The translations under genes and the position numbers were made by a program. Shown in pieces: positions 54,769 through 64,000 of a DNA stretch of 64,000 nucleotides. Positions within the stretch are counted from its first letter, which is position 1; each line of letters starts with the position of its first letter. A model generated the notes under the pieces. It was not told where the DNA came from. It was given only the letters and a program-made list of their open reading frames with translations, and searched no databases. Source of the DNA: Desulfobulbaceae bacterium (lineage in GTDB: Bacteria; Desulfobacterota; Desulfobulbia; Desulfobulbales; SURF-16); NCBI GenBank assembly GCA_024637145.1, contig JAGXFQ010000030.1, positions 43,873 through 107,872 of the forward strand, written 5' to 3'.

Positions 54769-55557
54769 ATGCGCCCCAAGAACCTCTTTCCTCTTCTGCT
54801 CCTGAGCGCCCTGCTGGCCGGCCCTGCCCTGGCGGCCCCGGACCTTGATGACATCATCAGCCAGGCCAACAATGTCGCCTATTACAGCGGCGATGACGGC
54901 CGCGCTGATGTGGCCATGACCATCCTCGACAATCAGAGCCGCACCAGGGAGCGCCTCTTCACCATCCTCCGCAAGGATATTGAGGAGGGCGGCGACCAGC
55001 TCTACTTCGTCTATTTCAAACGGCCCAGCGATGTCCGCAAAACCACCTTCCTGGTCCATAAGTATATGGACCGGGATGATGATCGCTGGATGTATCTGCC
55101 GAGTCTCGATTTGGTGAAGCGTATTGCCGCTTCTGACCAGCGCACCAGCTTCATGGGCTCCCATTTTTTCCATGAGGATCTCTCCGGCCGCCACCTGGAT
55201 GCCGACCACCATGCGCTGCTTGAGGAGAACGACACCTTCTATGTCATCAAGAACATCCCCAAGGAGCCGGCCGACGTCGAGTTTGCCTCCTACACCGTCT
55301 GGATCGACAAGAAGAACTTCCTGCCCATGAAGGCGGAGTACCTTGACAAAAGCGGCGCCCTCTACCGCACCATGGAGGTGCTGGAGGTGGCGACCATTGC
55401 AGGCTACCCCACGGTGCTTAAATCAAGGATCAGCGACCTGGAGGCAGGCGGCAGCACCGTAACCCGGTTCAGCAATGTCAAATATAACCTGGGTCTGGAC
55501 GACAATCTCTTTTCCGAGCGCTACCTGCGGCGTCCCCCCAGAGAGGCCCGCCAGTAA
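54769..55557 (+). CDS. Outer-membrane lipoprotein-sorting (LolA-like fold) protein
   Basis: RPSDVRKTTFLVHKYMDRDDDRWMYLPSLDLVKRIAASDQRTSFMGSHFFHEDLSGR. Confidence 0.88.
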   Translation: MRPKNLFPLLLLSALLAGPALAAPDLDDIISQANNVAYYSGDDGRADVAMTILDNQSRTRERLFTILRKDIEEGGDQLYFVYFKRPSDVRKTTFLVHKYMDRDDDRWMYLPSLDLVKRIAASDQRTSFMGSHFFHEDLSGRHLDADHHALLEENDTFYVIKNIPKEPADVEFASYTVWIDKKNFLPMKAEYLDKSGALYRTMEVLEVATIAGYPTVLKSRISDLEAGGSTVTRFSNVKYNLGLDDNLFSERYLRRPPREARQ

Positions 55558-55559
55558 CC

Positions 55560-56849
55560 ATGATGAAGCCCCGGCGCTTAAACCTGCTCCTTCTCCCCGG
55601 CCTGCTGCTCCTCCTGGCCCTGCCGGCTCAGGGGGCCATGGACCAGCTCAGGGAGCGCCTCTATGCGGATTACGGCCTGGACCTCACCGGCTTCGTGGAG
55701 ACCAGGGCCGGCCTGCGCACCCAGAACGACGACTATGCGGACGATCTCACCCTGGCCGAGGCCCGGCTGCAACTCCATCTGAGCAAGGATTTGGGCTGGG
55801 GCATCTTCAAGGCCAAGGGCGACCTGCTGGCTGACGGGGTGGTTGACCGCGTCAGCGGCCGGCTGCGGGACCTCAACCTGCTCTTCTTTCCTGCCCACAA
55901 CATAGACATGAAGATCGGCCGCCAGGTCTTGACCTGGGGCACCGGCGACCTCCTCTTTATCAACGATTTCTTTGCCAAGGACTGGCAAGCCTTTTTCATC
56001 GGCCGCGATGACGAATATCTGAAGGCGCCAAGCAATGCCCTCAAGTCCAGTATTTTTTTTGAGCTGATCAACATCGACCTGGTCTATATCCCGGTCTTTG
56101 AGGGTTCCGCCCACATCAGCGGCGAACGGCTCTCTTACTGGAACGGCGTCCTGGGCCGGACCGCCGGCAACGACTTTATCTTTGACCTGGAAGAACGAAA
56201 CAGTGCCGGCCAGGACAGCGAATATGCCGTGCGCCTCTCCCGCCATATCTCCTCCATGGAGGTGGCCCTTTATGGGTATAACGGCTTCTGGCAGACCCCG
56301 GAGGGCATGGTGGTGCCTGCCATGCAGCTGCGCTATCCGCGTCTCCAGATCTATGGGGCCTCCCTGCGCAACCCCATCTGGGGCGGCATCGGCAATATCG
56401 AGACCGGCTACTACCATTCCAGCCAGGCCGACCATGGCCGCGACCCCCTGACCAGAAACAGCGAATACCGTCTGCTCCTGGGCTTTGAACGGGAGATCGG
56501 CCACAACTTCACCGCTGCCGGCCAGGCATACCTGGAATGGCTGATGGATTATGAGGAGTATAAAGAAACCCTCAGCCCGGGAACCCCGGCCAAGGACGAG
56601 TATCGCCAGGTGGTCACCCTGCGCCTCACCAAATTACTAATGAACCAGAACCTGATCCTCTCCCTGTTCACCTACTACTCGCCCACGGATAAGGATGGCT
56701 ATATCAGACCCAAGGTTCAGTACAAACTCACGGATCAATGGCTCCTGGAAGGCGGCGGCAACATCTTCTTCGGCGCCGACAACCACACCTTCTTCGGCCA
56801 GTTTCAAGATAACACCAATGTCTATGGGGGGGTGCGTTGGAGTTTTTAG
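55560..56849 (+). CDS. Outer-membrane beta-barrel protein (DUF1302/alginate-export-like)
   Basis: Signal peptide, LTGFVETRAGLRTQNDDYADDLTLAEARLQL, DMKIGRQVLTWGTGDLLFINDFF, C-terminal aromatic GGVRWSF. Confidence 0.82.
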   Translation: MMKPRRLNLLLLPGLLLLLALPAQGAMDQLRERLYADYGLDLTGFVETRAGLRTQNDDYADDLTLAEARLQLHLSKDLGWGIFKAKGDLLADGVVDRVSGRLRDLNLLFFPAHNIDMKIGRQVLTWGTGDLLFINDFFAKDWQAFFIGRDDEYLKAPSNALKSSIFFELINIDLVYIPVFEGSAHISGERLSYWNGVLGRTAGNDFIFDLEERNSAGQDSEYAVRLSRHISSMEVALYGYNGFWQTPEGMVVPAMQLRYPRLQIYGASLRNPIWGGIGNIETGYYHSSQADHGRDPLTRNSEYRLLLGFEREIGHNFTAAGQAYLEWLMDYEEYKETLSPGTPAKDEYRQVVTLRLTKLLMNQNLILSLFTYYSPTDKDGYIRPKVQYKLTDQWLLEGGGNIFFGADNHTFFGQFQDNTNVYGGVRWSF

Positions 56850-56856
56850 AGCCTCT

Positions 56857-57160
56857 GGAGGCGAAAACACCCCAGAAGTTCTCGCCAACGCCGGCGGTGA
56901 AACACCTAAAGAAGCGCAGCGAACCGTAGAGGCTCTTATACCCGAAGGGTGTTAGAGAGGCTTCCTCTGGAGGCGAAAACACCCCAAAAGCCCTCGCCAG
57001 CGCCGGCGGCGAAACACTAAAGAAGCGCAGCGAACCGTAGAGGCTCTTATACCCGAAGGGTGTTAGAGAGACTTCCTCTGGTGGCGAAAACACCAAAAAA
57101 GCCCTCAGCTGTCCCCCCGGCCAAACACCCGCAGAAGCTTATCGAACCGCAGCGACTTCT
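56857..57160. repeat. Tandem direct repeats, two near-identical ~112-bp units plus a degenerate third
   Basis: Units begin GGAGGCGAAAACACC at 56857 and 56969 and GGTGGCGAAAACACC at 57080; shared GAAGCGCAGCGAACCGTAGAGGCTCTTATACCCGAAGGGTGTTAGAGAG. Confidence 0.92.
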
Positions 57161-57331
57161 ACAAAAGACCCCAAACACATTCCGGCTACATAAAAATTAT
57201 CCCAGCAAAAAGATACCCTCTCTTTTTTGTGATAAGATACAATTAACTCTTTCCGCCTTCACTCAGACCCAATTGCCTTGCCAGAAACGCCAGCAAGGTT
57301 CACCGCCATTATCTAAACAAAGGAGATTGCC

Positions 57332-57550
57332 ATGATTATTACTGACTGGGTCCGTGCCATTGCCGGCCTTTTCATCCTCATTTCCCTGACCCTGGGAGTT
57401 GAGGCCAGCCCCCTTTTCGTCCATAAATATTGGCTCTTTTTCACCGCCTTTGTAGGCGCCAACCTCCTGCAATCAGGATTCAGCAAGTTCTGCCCCTTGG
57501 CAATGATCCTGAAGGCCCTGGGGGTGCCGGAGAGTAGAAAGGGCTTTTGA
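57332..57550 (+). CDS. DUF2892-type small inner-membrane protein
   Basis: [20 protein letters not shown]...[27 protein letters not shown]. Confidence 0.85.
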   Translation: MIITDWVRAIAGLFILISLTLGVEASPLFVHKYWLFFTAFVGANLLQSGFSKFCPLAMILKALGVPESRKGF

Positions 57551-57651
57551 GGATAAAAAATGCGGCGAAAAAGCACCCCCATTGGTGGCCAGCCGCGGCT
57601 TTCAGATGTTGGACCTCGTAAAAATATACGAATGAATGAGGTAGCATCGCC

Positions 57652-58998
57652 ATGAGAGTAAAGGTTTTCAAAACATGGGACCGCGTTCGTTCCAGTTTCT
57701 GGTTTCTCCCGGCAGTCATGGCCGGCGGGGCGATGGTGTTGGCTTTCGTAACCGTCGCCCTGGATAAGCCGGCCAGGGACTGGTTGACGCTTAACTGGGG
57801 CTTGAGTTTCACCGGCGGAGCAGAGGGGGCGAGTTCCTTGCTGGGGACCATCGCCGGATCAATGATCACCATCGCCGGGGTGGTCTTCTCCATGACCCTG
57901 GTCGCCCTGTCGCTTGCCTCGTCACAGTTCGGGCCCCGTCTGCTCCGCAGTTTCATGCGCGACACCACGACCCAAATGGTACTCGGCACATTCGTCGCTA
58001 CCTTCCTGTACTGCCTGCTCGTCCTCCGCACCATCCGCCATCCTGAGGAGGTCGTCTTCGTCCCCCACCTGTCTGTCAGCCTCGGTGTGGTGCTCGCGGT
58101 GATGAGCGTGGGGGTGTTGATCTACTTCATCCATCACGTGTCCGTTTCTATCCAGGCCAACGAGATCGTGGCGCGGGTCGGAAAGGAGTTGATTGAGGGA
58201 ATAGAGCGACTGTTTCCGGAAAACATCGGCCGGGGAGCGCCAGAGATTCCGGCGGAGCCACCTGCCGCAGGCTTTCTCGACACTTTCGATCAGGAGGCGC
58301 GTCTAATTGGGGCTACCGGGTACGGCTACCTACAGTTCGTCGATGGGGACGCTTTGATGGCATTGGCCATGCAGGAAGATGTCATTATTCGACTGGAGCG
58401 ACGACCTGGCCATTATGTCATTGCCTCCCGCCCGCTGGCGCAGGTCTGGCCAGAAGAGAGGGTTACCGATCAGCTGGTGCAACAGATCAATTTCGCGTTC
58501 GCCCTGGGTAACCAGAGAACGCCCGGTCAGGACATTGAATTCGCCGTCAACCAGCTTGCCGAAATCGCGATACGAGCCCTTTCCACCGGGGTGAATGACC
58601 CGTTCACGGCGATGACGTGTGTGGACCACTTGGGGTCGGCACTGTGCCGCCTGGCGCAACGAAACATGCCGTCGCCTTATCGCCATGACAGTCAGGATCA
58701 GCTTCGGCTCATTACGCCTGTCTTCACGTTCCCGGACGTCACGGACGCGGCGTTCAACCAGATCCGGCAATATGGCCGTGCCAGCGCTGCGGTGACCATC
58801 CGTCTCCTTGAAACGATTGCCGATGTCGCGGCATCCGTACATCAACCAGAGGACCGCGCTGCGCTGTTACGGCACGCCAGGATGATCGCCCGCGGGGCAC
58901 GCCACGGGTTGCCGGAAGACGAGGACCGTCAAGAGGTGGAAGAACGCTTTCAAAGCGTAAACCAATTGTTGAGCAGGGCGCCAGATTATAACCTGTGA
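57652..58998 (+). CDS. DUF2254 membrane protein
   Basis: SLLGTIAGSMITIAGVVFSMTLVALSLASSQFGPRLLRSFMRD, VNDPFTAMTCVDHL. Confidence 0.88.
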   Translation: MRVKVFKTWDRVRSSFWFLPAVMAGGAMVLAFVTVALDKPARDWLTLNWGLSFTGGAEGASSLLGTIAGSMITIAGVVFSMTLVALSLASSQFGPRLLRSFMRDTTTQMVLGTFVATFLYCLLVLRTIRHPEEVVFVPHLSVSLGVVLAVMSVGVLIYFIHHVSVSIQANEIVARVGKELIEGIERLFPENIGRGAPEIPAEPPAAGFLDTFDQEARLIGATGYGYLQFVDGDALMALAMQEDVIIRLERRPGHYVIASRPLAQVWPEERVTDQLVQQINFAFALGNQRTPGQDIEFAVNQLAEIAIRALSTGVNDPFTAMTCVDHLGSALCRLAQRNMPSPYRHDSQDQLRLITPVFTFPDVTDAAFNQIRQYGRASAAVTIRLLETIADVAASVHQPEDRAALLRHARMIARGARHGLPEDEDRQEVEERFQSVNQLLSRAPDYNL

Positions 58999-59186
58999 AA
59001 TGCAGGTGCCCAGCCAAGCATCGGCACAAACACAACCATATTCGGAATGGGGTTTGCTGTGCGGCACATATCCCTCTTAGGCAAATGCCGGCAAAAGGTA
59101 TCCTGACACAGGGGGCCATGATGTTTCCCCTGTTTTTTGGCTTTACCCGATGTAAATGAAGCAAACAGATCACGGCACTTGCTCGT

Positions 59187-60008
59187 CTACATCTTAAAAA
59201 AAGCAAACAGATCCTCGTTGACCCGGTCTTTGAGGGTCGAGCAGAGGCCGTGCGGGGCTCCCGGATAGATTTTTAATTGCGACCCCTTGAGGATCTTGGC
59301 CGAGAGCAAAGCCGAATCAGCGATGGGGACGATCTGGTCGTCGTCGCCATGCATGATCAGTGTCGGCACGTCGAACTTCTTGAGATCATCCGTAAAGTCC
59401 GTCTCGGAAAATTCCTTGATGCAATCGACCACAGCTTTGAACCCAGCCTGCATCCCCTGGAGCCAGAACGAATCCCGCAGACCTTGTGAAACCTTGGCGC
59501 CCTTTCGGTTGGCGCCATAAAACGGCGTGGCAAGCTCCTTGAAAAACTGCGAGCGGTCGGCAAGGACGCCGGCCCGAATCTGGTCGAACTCCTCCATGGG
59601 CAGACCGCCAGGGTTTGCGGTCGTCTTCAGCATCAGGGGCGTCACCGAGCCGATCAGCACGGTCTTGGCCACACGTTTTGTCCCAAAGCGGCCGATATAG
59701 CGGGCCACTTCGCCACCGCCCGTGGAGTGGCCGACATGAATCGCCTTTTTCAGGTCGAGTACTGTGACGAGTTCGGCAAGGTCGGCGGCATAGGTGTCCA
59801 TGTCGTTGCCATCCCAGGGTTGACTGGATCGTCCGTGGCCCCGGCGATCATGGGCTATACAGCGGAATCCACGGGCGGCCAGAAACAGCATCTGGTCTTC
59901 CCAGGCGTCCGCGCTCAGCGGCCAGCCATGACTGAAGACCACGGGCTGGCCGCTCCCCCAGTCTTTATAAGAGATCCGCGTACCGTCTTTCGTCATAATC
60001 GTGCTCAT
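59187..60008 (-). CDS. Alpha/beta hydrolase, non-heme chloroperoxidase-like
   Basis: [56 protein letters not shown]. Confidence 0.9.
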   Translation of the reverse strand: MSTIMTKDGTRISYKDWGSGQPVVFSHGWPLSADAWEDQMLFLAARGFRCIAHDRRGHGRSSQPWDGNDMDTYAADLAELVTVLDLKKAIHVGHSTGGGEVARYIGRFGTKRVAKTVLIGSVTPLMLKTTANPGGLPMEEFDQIRAGVLADRSQFFKELATPFYGANRKGAKVSQGLRDSFWLQGMQAGFKAVVDCIKEFSETDFTDDLKKFDVPTLIMHGDDDQIVPIADSALLSAKILKGSQLKIYPGAPHGLCSTLKDRVNEDLFAFFKM

Positions 60009-60160
60009 TATTTTGCCTCCTTTTCATGGGCGGGGGTGTCGATTGGGTCGATTGCCTGGTTTCAGGCGTGCTTGCCGGCAATCAGGACAGTCGACCATAA
60101 GATTGAATCTTCCTTGGAAAATCATCGTTTTCCAGGCGCGTGTGCGAGCGCGCCACGGCC

Positions 60161-61612
60161 TTATACCGCGACAAACGTGCCGCGTAGTTCTGCGCGCAGG
60201 GGGCGGTGTCTGCTTAGATATGTTCTTAACGCCTCTATGCTTCGCTCTGGGTGCTGTTGGCGATTGCGCCCGTACTTCGGCGCGACGCCCTGTTCGGTAA
60301 CAAAAGCCGTGGGGTAATAGCGCCCGGGTTGCATTTCTTCATCACCGACAAACACTTGCTGGACGCGCTGGCCAGGAGGATTCTCGATCTTGATGTAGGC
60401 GTTGAGACCAAGGCTGCGTTTGACGTAACCACCCATCTGGTCGTACGGATCGCGGGCAAAGGTGCGTTGCAGATTTTCCTCCAGCATCGCGACAATTTCC
60501 TCGCCCGTCAGCTCGACTGTTGAGATCGGCGGGTTCATGGGAATGATATTGTAGAGGTCATTGAGGATGACCTCCCCTGGAATGATCGGGGCGCCATAGC
60601 GCCAGCCATTCGAGAATGCCAATTGCGCACCCGTGCTTTCCTGCAACGCCTGCAACAGAAAATTATCCATCGTCGTTTCCAGCGTAGTACCCCGGTTGAG
60701 CGCCGTCGCCGTTTTGCCCACAACCGTTGAGAGTTCATCTTGATAAGGCGCGAGCGCTTGCCGTATGAGGTCACCTACTGCGGGATCGGGGGCTATCTTG
60801 GCTTCCACCTCAAGCAGTTGATGTTGGTAGTCAACGACGCGGCCGCCATCAATTTCCAGATCCAGGCGGCCTAAAAAAGAACCATGGCAACCTGACTGGA
60901 TTACCAGCGTTTTCCCCTGGAGTGCCGGTTTATACAGGCGGTTATGGGTGTGGCCGCTCAGGCAGACATCAATACCCTCCACCTCTGATAGCAGCTTCAT
61001 ATCCTGGGAAAACCCGAGATGAGAAATGAGAACGATCAGCTCCACCTTCTCCTGGGTGCGCAAAACGTCGATGATCGGCGGCAGCTCTTCTCGCCCAAGG
61101 GTGAACTCCACTCCTGCGCTGAAGGAAGGCGGCATGGTTTTGTCTATAATGTTGGAGGCAACACCCACGATGCCAATCCGCCAGCCACCGATCTCCTTGA
61201 CGCTGTACGGTGGGAAAAACCGCTCTTTTGTCGCCTGATCGTATACATTGATCGCCAGCATCGGATAGCTGAGCTCCGCGGCGCGCTGTTTGAAAGCCGC
61301 GGGACCATACGCAAATTCCCAATGGGCCGTCATCGCATCAAGACCCAATGAGTTCAAGACAGGGATCAATGCTTGTCCCTGCGTCTTCAGGACGGGATAG
61401 GTGCCGTGGAGCGTATCGCCGCAATCGCAAAAGAGTACACGCTCCGGGTTCGCAGCCCGGATTTGCTTTACGAGGGTGGCGATGCGGGCATATCCTCCCG
61501 CAGGACGATAGACTGCCTGATTACCCTGCCAGAACATCTCCTGGTGCAAATCAAAATAGGCATGGCTATCATTGAGTTGAATGACTGTGAGTGAATTTTT
61601 GCTTTTCGTCAT
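60161..61612 (-). CDS. Bifunctional metallophosphatase/5'-nucleotidase (UshA/SoxB-like fold)
   Basis: VIQLNDSHAYF, LFCDCGDTLHGT, LISHLGFSQD, CLSGHTHN; C-terminal 5'-nucleotidase domain. Confidence 0.88.
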   Translation of the reverse strand: MTKSKNSLTVIQLNDSHAYFDLHQEMFWQGNQAVYRPAGGYARIATLVKQIRAANPERVLFCDCGDTLHGTYPVLKTQGQALIPVLNSLGLDAMTAHWEFAYGPAAFKQRAAELSYPMLAINVYDQATKERFFPPYSVKEIGGWRIGIVGVASNIIDKTMPPSFSAGVEFTLGREELPPIIDVLRTQEKVELIVLISHLGFSQDMKLLSEVEGIDVCLSGHTHNRLYKPALQGKTLVIQSGCHGSFLGRLDLEIDGGRVVDYQHQLLEVEAKIAPDPAVGDLIRQALAPYQDELSTVVGKTATALNRGTTLETTMDNFLLQALQESTGAQLAFSNGWRYGAPIIPGEVILNDLYNIIPMNPPISTVELTGEEIVAMLEENLQRTFARDPYDQMGGYVKRSLGLNAYIKIENPPGQRVQQVFVGDEEMQPGRYYPTAFVTEQGVAPKYGRNRQQHPERSIEALRTYLSRHRPLRAELRGTFVAV

Positions 61613-61806
61613 GGCAAAAAGGACCTCCAGCTAGGTTCTTCCATCATGGGTGTTGGCATGATGACTCTGATGATCGCCATGCCGCCATGATCATCGTTTT
61701 CGCCATGGGTTTCGTGATTATCGTGGGCGTGCCTGTTCAAATTTCCTTGGCCAGGGTGCTAATTTTTATGATTCTGCTGATTGGATTCCAGACTCATATT
61801 TTATTA

Positions 61807-62727
61807 CTATCTTAAAAACCCCTGTATAATCCGGTTAACCGCCGCATCATAATCAAGTCCGAGGCTCATAAGCTTCATCAGCTGATCATTGGCGATTTTG
61901 CCGATAGACGCTTCGTGCGTCAGTTCGGCATCCGGGTGCAGCGCGCGCAGGGCCGGGACCGTCTGGTTTCTGCCGTTGTCCATAATGATGGCATCGCATT
62001 CAATATGACCGTAGCATCTGGCAGATGCCGTCAGGTTGACGTAAAAATCCTGGGAGGAATTGCCTTTTATAACGGAACGGGAAACGATATTCGTCTTGCT
62101 GTCAGTTCCGGCCAGTTCGATTTCATTTCTGGATTCAGCCATCTGATTCCCGTCGGTCATCACCCGTTCGGTGATGAGCAGCACGCTGCCCGCGCCGATT
62201 TTAGCTTCATTGAAGCGCCTGGCTTCATCCACCCCGCCCAACTGGGTCAGTTCCATTTCCACCTGGGCGTTTTCCGCCATAAACACTTTTGTGGTGGGAT
62301 TTAGAATACGCCGGCCGGTGCCTTCACCAATGGCAATATGCTTTTCCACATATTTGACTTTTGCGCCGGCCTTGATCTGAAATTCATGAATGCCGGAATG
62401 GCCTTCGGATTCTTTGCCCCCACAGTGAATGCCGCATCCGGCAATAATGGTCACATCCGATCCTTCCCCGACAATAAAGGTATTGTGGACCGTATCATGA
62501 AGACCTGCCTGGGATAAAATAACCGGAATATGAACTGACTCATTCACCGTGCCCGGCTTGATATCAATGATGATGCCATCGCCTTTTTCATTGGTTTCGA
62601 TAGTGATATTGGCGGAGACCTCGCGACCCAGAAGTTTGCCGTTTTTCCGGATATTGTAAGCGCCCTTGGGAATTCCTTCGAGGCCCGCGACTTCCTTTAA
62701 TACCTGTTTATCGATAGCATTGAGCAT
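61807..62727 (-). CDS. sufB: SufB/SufD-type Fe-S scaffold protein, short form
   Basis: SufBD fold region (VSRSVIKGNSSQDFYVNLTASARCYGHIECDAIIMDNGRNQTVPALRALHPDAELTHEASIGKI); start at 62727 has GGAG upstream. Confidence 0.9.
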   Translation of the reverse strand: MLNAIDKQVLKEVAGLEGIPKGAYNIRKNGKLLGREVSANITIETNEKGDGIIIDIKPGTVNESVHIPVILSQAGLHDTVHNTFIVGEGSDVTIIAGCGIHCGGKESEGHSGIHEFQIKAGAKVKYVEKHIAIGEGTGRRILNPTTKVFMAENAQVEMELTQLGGVDEARRFNEAKIGAGSVLLITERVMTDGNQMAESRNEIELAGTDSKTNIVSRSVIKGNSSQDFYVNLTASARCYGHIECDAIIMDNGRNQTVPALRALHPDAELTHEASIGKIANDQLMKLMSLGLDYDAAVNRIIQGFLR

Positions 62728-63472
62728 TAACTTCTCCGTGACATAATTCATTGAACGCACAGACACTTAAATCCTCGAGTATCGGCACGGCGCCGGCCAG
62801 ATCACCGGAATAACCGATTTTGCCGTCTCTGATCAGCAAAAGCGTATCAGCGGCTTCAAGAAATGCTTTGTTGTGACTCACCACAATGGTGGTGGTTTTG
62901 TTTTCTTTCTGTTCGCGTTTGAGCAGTTCCACCATTGGACCGATGGTCCAGAGATCAATGCCGGTGTCCGGTTCATCATAGATGGCCACTTTTGGATTTT
63001 TCGCAATGACCGTGGCCAGTTCGATTTTTTTGATTTCCCCGCCGGACAGTTTGCTGTCCACACGTTTGTCCAGAAAAGCCAGAGAGCAGACGCCCACCCG
63101 GGAAATGATCTTAGCGAGTTTTTCCTCGTCATCAGTCCCGGCGGCAATCGATAACAGATCCCGAAAAGTCGTTCCCTTGAAGCGGGCCGGATGCTGAAAT
63201 CCATAAACAATGCCAACGTTGGATCGTTCATGAATGGCAAGCTTGCTGATGTCTGACCCGTTGAAAATTATTTTTCCGGACGTGAGTTCATTGATCCCCA
63301 TAATCAGCTTGGCCAGGGTGGTTTTGCCCGACCCGTTGGGTCCGGTAATGGCGCAAAATACACCGGACTCAAAGGTAAAACTCAAATCATGGATAATGGT
63401 CCGGCCGGATGGACTTTGAGCGCCGTCATCCGATTCCGGGGTTCTGAACGAAATATTTTTTAATTCCAGCAT
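62708..63472 (-). CDS. sufC: Fe-S assembly ATPase SufC
   Basis: GPNGSGKTTLAKLIMGI, FQHPARFKG, LSGGEIKKIELATVIAKNPKVAIYDEPDTGIDL. Confidence 0.94.
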   Translation of the reverse strand: MLELKNISFRTPESDDGAQSPSGRTIIHDLSFTFESGVFCAITGPNGSGKTTLAKLIMGINELTSGKIIFNGSDISKLAIHERSNVGIVYGFQHPARFKGTTFRDLLSIAAGTDDEEKLAKIISRVGVCSLAFLDKRVDSKLSGGEIKKIELATVIAKNPKVAIYDEPDTGIDLWTIGPMVELLKREQKENKTTTIVVSHNKAFLEAADTLLLIRDGKIGYSGDLAGAVPILEDLSVCAFNELCHGEVNAQCYR

Positions 63473-63580
63473 GGCTGCTCGCTTTCACTTAAATTTTGGT
63501 TTCAAATATCCAATTCGGTGTTGGACGTATACAATGCGCATGCTCGACCTCGATTTATTTTGCCTGTCATTTTCCACGAG

Positions 63581-64000
63581 CTACCCCAAGTACTCATGTG
63601 CCAATCGATGTAAAAGTGCATGAAACTCCTCATGTTTACCCGGACCGATGCGCTCTTCTTCGAGTTGCTCGAAAGCCTCGAAAAGTTCATTATCTTTAGC
63701 AGTGTCCAGTTTGGCATCCGCCATTGCAAAAAGAACATTGGTCTCTTTTTCGATATGCTGTGTCAGCAGCGCTACATATTCATCGACGATTACCTGAACG
63801 TTGGCTGTGGCTGTTTTATCTCCTGATGTGTAGTTGATCACAGCTTTTTCAAGTCTTGCAACCAGTCTACGGCCTTGTTCGTGCTCATCCATCAAAACGC
63901 CTATCGGACCACCTTCACGCGGTACGCCTGCAGCTTCCAATGCGGGGAACAGGAACTCCTCTTCCTTGGCATGATGGCATTTGTCGACAAAAACCGACAA
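63581..64000 (-). CDS. Hemerythrin HHE domain protein, partial at window edge
   Basis: FVDKCHHAKEEEFLFPAL, LMDEHEQGRRL, HIEKETNVLFAMAD; the reading frame runs off the window. Confidence 0.9.
   Translation of the reverse strand: MSVFVDKCHHAKEEEFLFPALEAAGVPREGGPIGVLMDEHEQGRRLVARLEKAVINYTSGDKTATANVQVIVDEYVALLTQHIEKETNVLFAMADAKLDTAKDNELFEAFEQLEEERIGPGKHEEFHALLHRLAHEYLG

Noticed and set aside
56857-57160. CRISPR-like array
   Set aside because: Repeat units are ~112 bp, contiguous and without unique spacers; no cas genes in the window.

Overview
The window looks like a chromosomal segment of a Gram-negative bacterium, probably a Desulfobulbales-like Desulfobacterota member. That placement is inferred from protein style and gene content and was not tested. 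Positions 1-57.5 kb are mostly core genes: pgi, aroA/aroE/aroD, fused ispDF, RNase P RNA, two tRNAs, a stand-alone siroheme reductase divergent from cysK, gap-pgk-tpiA-secG, several signalling genes, mltB, lptD, ilvD, rne/rng, mltG, lon, dinG, a polyprenyl synthase and an ArsR-RND-lipoprotein-sorting-barrel operon. From about 57.6 kb to the end, base and codon usage changes by eye. That segment carries a DUF2254 protein, an alpha/beta hydrolase, a 5'-nucleotidase-like enzyme, a two-gene SufC-SufB pair without the rest of suf, and a hemerythrin. No CRISPR array, transposase, integrase or phage gene was recognised. The observations most worth a second look are: an uncharacterised membrane protein plus VWA-like lipoprotein pair with a perfect 16-bp-arm hairpin inside its coding sequence; an RluA-family pseudouridine synthase split into two ORFs; tandem ~112-bp repeats after an outer-membrane operon; the minimal SufCB pair; a CheY-CheC-GGDEF operon; and a repeat-bearing N-terminal extension on the RNase E/G protein.
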